Shown here piece by piece: positions 12,548-21,552 of a stretch of 64,000 nucleotides of DNA. The stretch spans positions 59,873,695 through 59,937,694 of the forward strand of contig NC_012872.2 of NCBI RefSeq assembly GCF_000003195.3, given 5' to 3'. The stretch comes from Sorghum bicolor. Taxonomy: Eukaryota > Streptophyta > Magnoliopsida > Poales > Poaceae. The position numbers were made by a program, and so were the translations under genes. The notes under the pieces were generated by a model. It was not told where the DNA came from and ran no database searches. It saw nothing but the letters and a program-made list of their open reading frames with translations. Position 1 is the first letter of the stretch. The number at the start of each line of letters is the position of its first letter.

Positions 12548-12747
12548 GGGGGTGTTTGGGACTGCTCTCTGCTCCATGTTTTTTTAGCTCCGCTCCATGT
12601 TTTTTAGCCAAACGGTTTCAGCTCCACGCACTCAGTTCGAGAAAAAATGGTGGAGTTGTGAGAGCACCTAAAGAGATACTCCACAAACTTTAGTTTTTTG
12701 TGGAGCTGCTCCACAGTGGAGTTTGTGGAGCAGTCCCAAACACCCGC
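12548..12747. mobile_element. Short MITE with G(G/C)GGGTGTTTGGGACTGCTC ends
   Basis: The left end GGGGGTGTTTGGGACTGCTC and the inverted right end GCGGGTGTTTGGGACTGCTC match over 19 of 20 bases. ATA flanks both sides (12545-12547 and 12748-12750). At 200 bp with no coding content it is a non-autonomous DNA element. Confidence 0.75.
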
Positions 12748-12878
12748 ATAGAAAGCGATTTTTATGCAAATGACTTTCCAAATGATAATTTAGAGAGTAA
12801 GATTTAGAAAAAGCTCTTGGAGATGCTCTTAATTAAAATATTTCCTCAGAACCTCATACCTATAATGTAACAAAATAA

Positions 12879-12958
12879 TCATGTGAAATACTTTAAGTCA
12901 TGTATGTACATGACTTAAACAAATAGTGTATGTACATGACTTAAAGTATTTCACATGA
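12879..12958. repeat. 80-bp palindrome (hairpin) with 28-bp arms
   Basis: The left arm starts TCATGTGAAATACTTTAAG and the right arm is its reverse complement, ending at CACATGA. The central part repeats 'tgtatgtacatgactta'. It could fold as DNA or RNA. No flanking transposon ends were found. Confidence 0.75.
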
Positions 12959-13126
12959 CTTAAAGCAATGTACAAACCTGAGACCGTGTGAACTTCAGAA
13001 AAAGGGCCCTTCGGTAGTGTGGAAGGCACAGGAGTTGTGACAATTGAGAAAGTATGCCTCTTTCTTCTGTGCATTAGCTCTCGCCTGTCAGGAGATATCT
13101 GCAGTTAAAAGAATTGCTACACTAAT

Positions 13127-13586
13127 TGTCGACGAAAGCTGGTCGGCAGTCTACCTTGGGGTATACCCACGGTAGTAGTTTATCGGTAGACGGTGCGCAA
13201 ACTACGAACTTGATGGTGACGCAAGACACGGACAAGCTTTTTATCCAGGTTCGGCCGCCGAGTTGGCGTAATACCTACGTCCTGCGTCTGGTTGTATTGA
13301 TTTGTGCTGAGAGAATATGATGTCCCAGGGGGGGTCCCTTGCCCCTCCTTATATAGTCTGGAGGGCAGGGTTACAGATCTAGAAACTAATCCTAGTCGGT
13401 TACAATTACCATAGATAATTCGATATTAATTTCTACTCTAACCGACTAGAATCCTGCTTGATCTCCACGTCTTGTTTCCTTGCACGAAACACGGGCTGTC
13501 GGATCAAGCCTTGAACTCGTCTCGTAGTGGGCCAAGCTTCCTAGCTGAAGTCTAGCCGTAAGGGTATAGGGGTTTATACCCCCACA
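13127..13586 (-). repeat. 3' LTR (element orientation) of the Tat element
   Basis: 460 bp, TG...CA, nearly identical to 24745-25204. On the minus strand it begins TGTGGGGGTATAAACCCC, an inverted GGGGTTTATACCCC-type end, and holds a TATATAAGG box (rc of 13359-13367). Confidence 0.95.
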
Positions 13587-14160
13587 GCTAGTCCCCGAGC
13601 GCCATGTATTGTGATGCAACACGCCGTCTTGAGCTTCTTCGATCAGCGAGGCTTGTCGTCTTTAATAAGCGGGAAAATCGCCCAAACAGTCGCAACGGTT
13701 CCTTGACCAACTCGAAGGACAGTTGATCAACGTTGACATCGAAGAAGCAGGTTGTTCGAAGAATGCATGGTGCTCTAAAAAAAATTTCTTTCTTGGTGAA
13801 GTGTGCCCACTTTGCCTTTCTGAAAGGTAGAAGCATCAAAAAAGCAAGCAAATTCACCGCTAGGTGAAGTGTGCCCACTTAGTCCCCGAGCCTGGTAGTA
13901 GGTGGCGTAGGCACGTGGTGCCAGGGTCAAAAGAAAATTCTCCAAAGTAGTTTTGAGACTGAGATGCATCGCTAGATGCATCGTACCGATGTAGTCCCCG
14001 AGCTTGCTGGAAGGCGAAGTATGAGCCTTGTAGCAAGGTCTGAAAAATTGAATTTACCAGTCCCCGAGCATGTCATGCTCGTCTGCAATCGAAAATGCCA
14101 ATCGACCAGTCCCCAGGCACTTAATGTGCTGCGTGGAATTACATGTTACTATACTTGTAT
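13587..14160 (-). repeat. Tat element 3' untranslated region with scattered AGTCCCCGAGC motifs
   Basis: Between the LTR and the tandem array, the + strand motif AGTCCCCGAGC or close variants recur near 13590, 13879, 13991, 14059 and 14107. In element orientation the motif reads GCTCGGGGACT. The copy touching the LTR (GCTCGGGGACTAGC, then TGTGG) sits where the polypurine tract for plus-strand priming must be. Confidence 0.7.
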
Positions 14161-14550
14161 GATCAGTCCCCGAGCATCGAGTGCTCAATGGTCGGTGCGT
14201 GCCTTAAAGCTTTGAGCTGATAGACTGAGCGACCAGTCCCCGAGCGTCGAGTACGCGGTGGTCGGTGCAGTCCTTGAAGTTCCGAGCTGACAGACTGAGC
14301 GACCAGTCCCCGAGCGTCGAGTACGCGGTGGTCGGTGCAGTCCTTGAAGTTCCGAGCTGACAGACTGGGCGACCAGTCCCCGAGCGTCGAGTGCTCGGTG
14401 GTCGGTGCAGTCCTTGAAGTTCCGAGCTGATAGACTGGGCGACCAGTCCCCGAGCGTCGAGTGCTCGGTGGTCGGTGCAGTCCTTGAAGTTCCGAGCTGA
14501 TAGACTGGGCGACCAGTCCCCGAGCGTCGAGTGCTCGGTGGTCGGTGCAG
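14161..14550. repeat. 70-bp tandem array, about 5.5 copies
   Basis: Units start with GA(C/T)CAGTCCCCGAGC at 14161, 14231, 14301, 14371, 14441 and 14511, an exact 70-bp period. The last copies are nearly identical and the first is diverged. Each unit holds the AGTCCCCGAGC core and a GGTCGGTGC(A)GTCC segment. It lies in the element's 3' region, where Tat elements are known to carry tandem repeats. Confidence 0.95.
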
Positions 14551-14843
14551 TCCCCGGATTGCTGACTCACTGGCGTATGTGTCTTCTTACTTTTGAAAAA
14601 ATCTTTCCCATTAAAGTTGACATGACGGGGTCTCCTGACGATATGTCAGACGGATGCATGAAAAGCCGCGCCTGGCAACTGTACAACCGCTCTTTGCATG
14701 GTTTGAGAAAAGGAAACCATCAATTGGTACGAAAACTCCGCCGCATTAATTGCCTATAATCATTGTAAACCGAAACGCCGCGTCCGCCGCATGGCCTGCC
14801 CACTTCCCGAGAATACAGGAAGTGGGAGAGGTGGGGTCGCGGG

Positions 14844-14851
14844 TTTATAAG
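14844..14851 (+). promoter_or_regulatory. Candidate TATA box of the antisense gene
   Basis: TTTATAAG lies 113 bp before the antisense-gene ATG at 14964, in a GC-rich stretch just downstream of the tandem array. The spacing suits a short 5' leader. Functional status is inferred from position only. Confidence 0.55.
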
Positions 14852-14963
14852 GGCCTAATAGGACCGCCTGTACCGCTTCTCCTGCCATTGCCGTCAAATC
14901 TTCCGCTCTCATCTTCTCCAATCTCCTGCATCTTCCTAGCTCCAGCTCACATTCGCACCTCTA

Positions 14964-17900
14964 ATGGCGAAGAGCGATTCCAGGAAGAGGGCCGAGCTGA
15001 TGGCCAAGGAGTGGAAAAAGTCTCGCAGCACCACAAAGTCTCTTGGTGACCTCGTCGACATGGGGCTTCTGCACGGCGCAGAGCTCGGCGGCTGGAGGGC
15101 GCCGGAAGGGGAGAGCTACCCCGACCCTCGCGCCGGTGAGATCGTCGTTTTTGAAGATTTCATCAAGAGAGGCTTTGGTGTTCCTGTTCATCCCTTTCTT
15201 CAAGGTCTTCTTTTGTACTATGAGATCGGGATTTGCAATCTGCACCCGAACTCAATTCTCCTTATTTCCACCTTCATCCATCTGTGCGAGGCCTATGTTG
15301 GCATAGAGCCGCACTTTGATCTTTTCCGGTACCTTTTCTGTCTGAGGAAGAAGGGAGCAGTTGGAGGCTCCAAGGTTGCAGGTGGAGTATACCTCAACCT
15401 TCGTGATGGGATGAAGAACCGCTACCTGCACTGCCCATGGAACACCTCCTTGACCGAATGGTACAGGAGGTGGTTCTACGTCAGGGAGGAACCGGGCAGC
15501 TCCACGTTCTGCGACGTGGGGTACGTTCCCGAGAAGAGGGCGAGCTGGACCGACCGCCCAGAGTACGACGGTCAAGTGGCGGATCTGATGAAGCTGATCG
15601 ACTGGTCGCGCCTGGATGGGCTTAGCGTGGTCGGCAACTTCATTTGCCGCCGGGTGATGCCCTGCCAGAAGAGGGTGCACTCGGCGTATGAGTATGCCGG
15701 AAGCGCAGACCCGACCAGGATGCGGTCGGAGGTCCTGGAGAAGGCGGAGGTACAACAGCTGCTGAACGAGCTGTTTAACTTCGCGGATGGGGGCTTCACC
15801 CGTAGCAGTGATCGGGTGCAAGCCTTCAAGTTAGGACGACCAGCACCAAAGGTATGTAGCATACTCCGTTTGATCATTCGTATGTCGTCTGCAGTTGGCT
15901 CACCTCTGTTGCTTTTGCAGGTCGGTGATGTCGACCGGTGCGTAGTGTACGTATCACTGGCACCGGGGATGGAAGATCCTGTGGGAGAGGTCCCGTCAGA
16001 GGAAGACCGAGCCCGCCCCGTCCCGACCCCCGAGGAGAGGGTAGCGGGGAAAAGGCCATTGCCGGCGGATCCCTTGCCGACACCGGAGCTGCCGGCAGAC
16101 CTACCGGCGGAGAGCAGTCAAGCGCCGAAGCGTCGTCGGCTCGTGCGGATCGTCGTCGACGACGACGACGACGAGGAGGCTGCGCCGTCGTTGGTCCGAC
16201 GGTCTCGGGGCCGCCCAGACGCTGCGCCGGTCGCCACTGATCGAGTGGCCAGCGGCGCAGCTGCCCCGCAAGTTGCCGAGGTGGGGGCACAGGCGCCGAC
16301 CGGCCGGGCGAGGAGGAGGTTCACCGCGACCCATCGCCGGTCAGACCTGTAAGTGTTCAACTTACGTATTTTGGACCCCTCTTTTTTTCTTTTTTTTTTT
16401 AACTTTTGTTCCTGTAGTGCGGCATCGGATGTCGACCCTGGCCAAACTGCTGGCCAGGGAACGGGCGAGCCTGCCCGCGGTTCTGGGGATGCGGCCCCCC
16501 AGACCACAGAGCAGCCGACAGCTGCAGTCGCGCCTGGGAGCACCGAGGGGCTCCCGAGCGCGGCGCCGACTACAACAAGCAGCCCGACCAGGGCTGGGGA
16601 GGCTCCCCCAACTGACTCCTCGGAGAAGGGAAAGTCTCCGACCGCTCCTCCTGCCGGGGGGAGTGAAGTCCCCCCGCCGCCCCGAGCAGGAGCCTCTCCG
16701 GCTGCGGGCTCCCCAGGTCTGGTCCAAGGGACGGTGGCGCCTGGGACCACCACCGGGGGTGACGCAGCCCAGGAGGAGGAAACCAGGGCGGCCTCCGACG
16801 GCGAGGTAGAAGAGATCGGGGGTCGTCCCCGTGATGGCCGCCAACACGTGTATGTGTGGCGCCAACGCGGGGATCACTTTATCGGTCATGAGGAGCTCGC
16901 CGAGTCCGAAGAGGCCGCCAGGGTGGAGCGCGCGGCCAAGCGCCTTGTCGACGAGGTCAAGGTAAGCGGCGTTTTGAGCTGCCGCGCGTTCTTTTGCCTT
17001 GTCTTCTGCGCATTCTTATATGCTTGCTTTGTAGGACGTTATGAAAACGGCGAAGTACCGGAAACGGTGCTTTGACCAGATAGAAGGCGTCATGGCCGAG
17101 AACAAGGCCCTTGCCGCGGAGGTAGACCGGCTGCGGGCGGAGGTCGGAGAGAAGGTGGTCGAGATGAGCGCCGAAAAGGAGCGTCGTCTCGACCTCGCTC
17201 GTCGCCTGGCCGACCAGTACCGGCTGCAGGAAGGTTAGTCACACGCTCCGAGCAGTTTCGCATACTTGTATAGTTTGCTTTGCTGACCAGTTTAGGATTC
17301 ACGCAGACTTGGAGGAGGAGGTGGCGAGCCTCCAACAAGAGAAGGAGCAGCTCGGCCAACAGCTCACCAGTGCACAGGAGTCCGGGCGGCGAGCGGAGGA
17401 GGAGTTGGGTCGAAAAGACCGGGAGTTAGCTGGTAATGGGTGCCGCCTTGTTGATTGCTGCCTGCCCTGTGCTTGTCTGGTATACCGAAAGTAACGTTTC
17501 ATTTCGTTTGCAGTGCTCAAGGTGAACACCAAGAAGCACCTGGATGACCTGATCAAGGACCGGGACTCCTGGAAGGCCAACTGTTGCAGGATCTGGAAGG
17601 GAGTGTCCCCGGTCCTGGACCTGATCAGTCCCGAGCTCCCGGAGAGCCAGCCCCGCGCGCCGCAGTTGACCCCAGTCGAGAAGGCGCAACGGGCGTGGGA
17701 CTGGCTCCAGTAGTTTGTGAAGGACGCCGGGGAGTTTGCCGGCGCGCACGTCCTCAGCATGGTGCGCGCCCACTACCCCCTGGTTGACTTGAGCAGGCTG
17801 GAGAAGGGGTACCCAAAGGAAGTCGGCCCACAGGAAGCGGACGAACTTCGGGGTAGTCTGCTGGATTTGTCGTCGACGGTGATCGGCGACATCAACCTGT

Positions 17901-18088
17901 GCGGAACGGCCACTCCTCCAGACCAGCCGAGCTCAGATAGGTCGGCCAGGGAGTTGTCGGGCGCGTCCGTTGCTGGAGATGGGCGGTCGACGCCTGCGGT
18001 CTCGACCAGCCAGGCGCCGGTGGCCCCGACCCCTTCGTCCGGGCAGCAAGGCCAGGCGGGTGATCAGCCCGAGCAGCTAGGCCAATAA
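14964..18088 (+). CDS. Spliced antisense gene of the Tat element (putative gypsy type transposon domain), six exons, one internal stop
   Basis: Exons 14964-15851, 15921-16348, 16418-16961, 17035-17233, 17307-17432 and 17514-18088 join with GT-AG introns of 69-81 bp. Phases close through to TAA at 18086-18088, about 919 codons, except for an in-frame TAG at 17711-17713. Residues about 30-300 match the domain known as 'putative gypsy type transposon' (PF04195), including RGFGVPVHPFLQGLL, LHPN, HLCEAYVGIEPHFDLFRYLF and WYRRWFYV. The middle is Pro/Ala/Glu-rich with an acidic Asp run. Exons 4-5 predict a coiled coil (EVDRLRAEVGEKV and LEEEVASLQQEKEQL). AATAAA signals lie at 18085 and near 18158. 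The gene runs opposite to gag-pol and ends about 280 bp from the end of pol. Such antisense ORFs are known in Tat elements; their function is unknown. The TAG may abolish the C-terminal 125 residues. Confidence 0.8.
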
Positions 18089-18366
18089 AGTAGTCTGTAG
18101 GAATAGACTAGTATCTGCCCGTCAGGGTGTTTATTGTAAACTTTGTATGTAAAGTTTGTAATAAAGTTTTCTTTTTTGTCATGACTGTTGTTTTGAGCGC
18201 TGTAAGAATATCTGAGTGACGTGTCACCGTATTTGTCTTGGTTGTCGCCAAGAGCATCCATTGCAGGAGTTTTGCCGGGTGCTGCGTACGACAAAGTATA
18301 GGCGAGAAATATAGAATCTTATTATCAAAAACTATAAGATACTTACAAAAGAAAGTCATTAAAACT

Positions 18367-21300
18367 TTATGGATAGAATCGTCGCAGTTTGTCGATGTGC
18401 CAAGAGTTAGGCACTCGTGTTCCGTCTGGGTATGCCAATCTGTAGGACGTAGGTCGTGTGACATCGGTCACCACGAAGGGTCCTTCCCAGGGAGTGGATA
18501 ACTTGTGCATTCCCTCCTGGTTCGTTTTCCATCGAAGCACCAGATCGCCGACCACAAAGGAACGGTCCTTGACGTTCCTGTTGTAGTATCGCCTGACTGC
18601 CGCGAGATATTTTGCTGTTCGGAGACATGAAACTAAACGATTTTCCTCCATGCAATTGACTTCGAGTTCTCTGGCGTTGTCGGCAGTCGCCTCGTCGTAG
18701 TGCTCGATTCTAGGAGATCCGAAGTGTATGTCGGCCGGCAGGACCGCCTCTGCACCGTATACCATGAAGTAGGGAGACACCCCTGTGTTTCGACTGGTCT
18801 GGGTTCGGAGGCCCCAGACTACTGCCGGCAATTCTCTCATCCATCGACCGGGTGCTCTGTCGTTTTCGGTGTACAGCCTCTTCTTTAGGGCATCAACGAT
18901 CATTCCATTAGCACGTTCGACTTGACCGTTAGCACGTGGATGTGCTACTGACACATATTTTATGACTATGCCTCTGTCATCGCAGAAATCCCAAAAAGTG
19001 GTGCCAGTAAACTGAGTGCCCAGGTCGGTGATTATGCTGTTCGGGATGCCGAATCTGTGTATGATTTGATTGAGAAACTCCACGGCCTTCTCGGAGGTTG
19101 CCTTGACCAAGGGCATGTATTCGATCCACTTGGAGAACTTGTCGATTAGCACGAAGACAAACTTGAAATTGCCCGGGGCTGGTTTAAATGGTCCGATCAT
19201 GTCAAGCCCCCAGCAAGCAAAGGGCCAAGACGACGGGATAGTCTGAATTTCATGGGCAGGTACGTGGGTCCTCTTAGCGAAAAACTGACATCCTTCGCAA
19301 TGCCGAACCAGTTTTTCTGCGTCGCCGACCGCGGTTGGCCAATAAAAACCTGCTCGGAAAGCCTTTCCGACCAGCGTTCTAGATGCGGCGTGGTTGCCGC
19401 AGGATCCAGCGTGTATGTCTTCCAAGAGTTTGATACCATCATCTTGGGGTATGCACTTGAGCAGTACTTCGGAGCTTGCGTTTTTCCGCATGAGTTTTCC
19501 GTCGACCAGGATGTAGTTCTTTGATCGTCGGATGAGGCGCTCGTTCTCTGTTTTGTCCTGATAGCCTGTTCCGTCTGATATGTATTTGATGAACGGGGTG
19601 CGCCAGTCACGCCCACCGGTTGCCGGAGTGGCGTCATCTATGAGCATTGCCTCGGTGGGTTGCTTGTCGACCAGGGGAGGGCTTACGCTTGGCTCATGGA
19701 TGTCCTGGACAAAAATACCCCGCGGGATCTGGGCCCGAGATGAGCCTAACTTTGACAACGCATCTGCTGCTTGGTTCTTGTCCCGGACCACGTGGATGTA
19801 CTCTATGCCATAGAAGTTAGTTTCCCATTTGCGAATTTCTTTGCAGTAGAGATCCATCTTCTCGTGGGTTGCGTCCCACTCCTTGTTGAGCTGGTTGATG
19901 ACCAAGGCAGAGTCGCCGTAGACATAGAGGCGCTTGACCCCCAGTTCAGCGGCTAGTCGTATGCCGTGTAAGCATGCTTCGTATTCGGCGACGTTATTTG
20001 ACGCCGGGAAAAGGATCCTAAGGACGTAGCGGAGTTTGTCCTTGTTGGGTGATACGAACAGTATCCCAGCGCCTGCACCGTTGATGTTCAAGGACCCATC
20101 GAAGAACATAGACCAGTGGTCTGAGACATCGGGAATGGAAGGTTCGTTGAGATCCGTCCATTCGGCAATGAAATCGACCAGGGCTTGGGACTTGACAGTG
20201 GTGCGACTCTGGAACTCCAGGGAAAATGGACATAATTCCATTACCCATTTCACGATTCTGCCATTGGCGTCTTTATTGCGCAGGATGTCACCGAGAGGAA
20301 AGCTGGTTGTCACCAGGACTCGATGGCCGTCGAAGTAGTGCTTCAGTTTTCTTGACGTTATCAGGATGGCGTATATAAGCTTCTGTATTTGTGGGTACCT
20401 GGCCTTGGATTCGTTTAAAACTTCGCTTATGAAGTAAACGGGTCTCTGGACCTTGAAGACGTGACCTGGTTCATCTCGCTCGACCACTATTGCCGTGGAA
20501 ACAACCCTGTCGGTTGCAGCAATGTAAAGGAGCAGGTCTTCATTAGGCTGAGGCGCTGTGAGGACAGGCGGTGAAGTGAGGAAGATCTTAAGCTGAGTGA
20601 ACGCAGCGTTGGCTTCTTCGGTCCAGGAGAATTTTTCTGACGCTTTCAATAGTTTGAAGAAAGGGAGGCCTTTTTCTCCCAGCCTTGAGATGAAACGACT
20701 GAGGGCGGCCATGCATCCGGTTAGCTTCTGAATGTCCTTGACGTTCTTCGGTGGTCGCATGTCGAGTACGGCTTTGACTTTTGAAGGGTTTGGTCGTATG
20801 CCGTCGCGACTGACGACGTTGCCGAGCAGTAGACCGGAAGGAACGCCGAAAATGCATTTCTTGGGGTTGAGCTTCCACTTGTACCTATTGAGTGCCTTGA
20901 AGGTTCGGTCTAAGTTGTCGATCAGGGTGCTCGCGTCCCTTGTTTTCACGACCACGTCGTCCACGTAGGCCTCGACGAGGTCATCGCGAATCTCGTCGTG
21001 GAGGCATTGCTGGATGGCCCTTTGATAAGTGGCCCCGGCGTTTTTAAGTCCGAAAGACATGGTAGTGTAACAGTATGCGCCGAAGGGTGTGATGAAGGAT
21101 GTTTTGATCTGATCTTCTTCCTTTAACGAGATCTGGTGATAACCAGAGTAGCAATCTAGAAAGGAGAGGAGTTCGCATCCGGCCGTTGAGTCGACCACCT
21201 CGTCGATGCGAGGAAGACCAAAAGGATCTTTAGGACAGTGCTTGTTGAGATCGGTGTAATCAACGCACATTCTCCATTCATTATTCTTTTTGCGTACAAG

Positions 21301-21552
21301 AACCGGATTGGCGAGCCAATCGGGATGATACACCTCTTTTATGAATCCGGCTGCTAGAAGCCGTGTTATCTCTGTCCTAATAGCCTCCTTTTTGTCACGA
21401 GCGAACCGTCGCAGTTTTTGCTTGATTGGTCTTGCGGTCTTCGAGACGTTTAAGGAGTGCTCGATCAGGTTTCGTGGGACACCGGGCATGTCTGCGGGTT
21501 TCCATGCGAAAACGCTCACGTTGTCCCTTAGAAACCTGACGAGCGCGTCTTC
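18367..21552 (-). CDS. Tat element pol: reverse transcriptase, two RNase H domains, integrase
   Basis: The frame runs from the codon after the gag-protease stop (21553-21555) to the stop at 18367, about 1,060 codons, in the same frame as gag. RT motifs seen are [27 protein letters not shown] and the catalytic YVDD (near 20950). A first RNase H follows, in which the expected TDAS-type catalytic Asp context is replaced by YIAATDRV. Next comes a second RNase H with FFDGS, AEYEA, YGDS and AADALS, all four acidic residues in place. Integrase shows an H-H-C-C finger ending HCEGC and a D-D-E core at [14 protein letters not shown] and GQVERANG. It copies RNA to DNA and inserts it. No in-frame ATG follows the stop closely, so expression would need readthrough or another copy's proteins. 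Confidence 0.93.
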   Translation of the reverse strand, partial: EDALVRFLRDNVSVFAWKPADMPGVPRNLIEHSLNVSKTARPIKQKLRRFARDKKEAIRTEITRLLAAGFIKEVYHPDWLANPVLVRKKNNEWRMCVDYTDLNKHCPKDPFGLPRIDEVVDSTAGCELLSFLDCYSGYHQISLKEEDQIKTSFITPFGAYCYTTMSFGLKNAGATYQRAIQQCLHDEIRDDLVEAYVDDVVVKTRDASTLIDNLDRTFKALNRYKWKLNPKKCIFGVPSGLLLGNVVSRDGIRPNPSKVKAVLDMRPPKNVKDIQKLTGCMAALSRFISRLGEKGLPFFKLLKASEKFSWTEEANAAFTQLKIFLTSPPVLTAPQPNEDLLLYIAATDRVVSTAIVVERDEPGHVFKVQRPVYFISEVLNESKARYPQIQKLIYAILITSRKLKHYFDGHRVLVTTSFPLGDILRNKDANGRIVKWVMELCPFSLEFQSRTTVKSQALVDFIAEWTDLNEPSIPDVSDHWSMFFDGSLNINGAGAGILFVSPNKDKLRYVLRILFPASNNVAEYEACLHGIRLAAELGVKRLYVYGDSALVINQLNKEWDATHEKMDLYCKEIRKWETNFYGIEYIHVVRDKNQAADALSKLGSSRAQIPRGIFVQDIHEPSVSPPLVDKQPTEAMLIDDATPATGGRDWRTPFIKYISDGTGYQDKTENERLIRRSKNYILVDGKLMRKNASSEVLLKCIPQDDGIKLLEDIHAGSCGNHAASRTLVGKAFRAGFYWPTAVGDAEKLVRHCEGCQFFAKRTHVPAHEIQTIPSSWPFACWGLDMIGPFKPAPGNFKFVFVLIDKFSKWIEYMPLVKATSEKAVEFLNQIIHRFGIPNSIITDLGTQFTGTTFWDFCDDRGIVIKYVSVAHPRANGQVERANGMIVDALKKRLYTENDRAPGRWMRELPAVVWGLRTQTSRNTGVSPYFMVYGAEAVLPADIHFGSPRIEHYDEATADNARELEVNCMEENRLVSCLRTAKYLAAVRRYYNRNVKDRSFVVGDLVLRWKTNQEGMHKLSTPWEGPFVVTDVTRPTSYRLAYPDGTRVPNSWHIDKLRRFYP

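Larger units (their letters stand above)
11862..13121. other. RACK1 3' UTR and spacer up to the large retrotransposon
   Basis: Contains the RACK1 3' UTR, one MITE (12548-12747) and a perfect-looking palindrome (12879-12958). No open frame with recognisable domains occurs. The spacer ends at the CTAAT target duplication of the Tat element (13122-13126). Confidence 0.6.

Noticed and set aside
14161..14550. Resemblance of the 70-bp array to a CRISPR array
   Set aside because: Whole units repeat without unique spacers, and the context is a plant retrotransposon.
15252..16889. Several minus-strand frames of 100-210 codons opposite the antisense gene
   Set aside because: The plus frame has the PF04195 motifs and closing splice phases; the opposite frames are compositional shadows.
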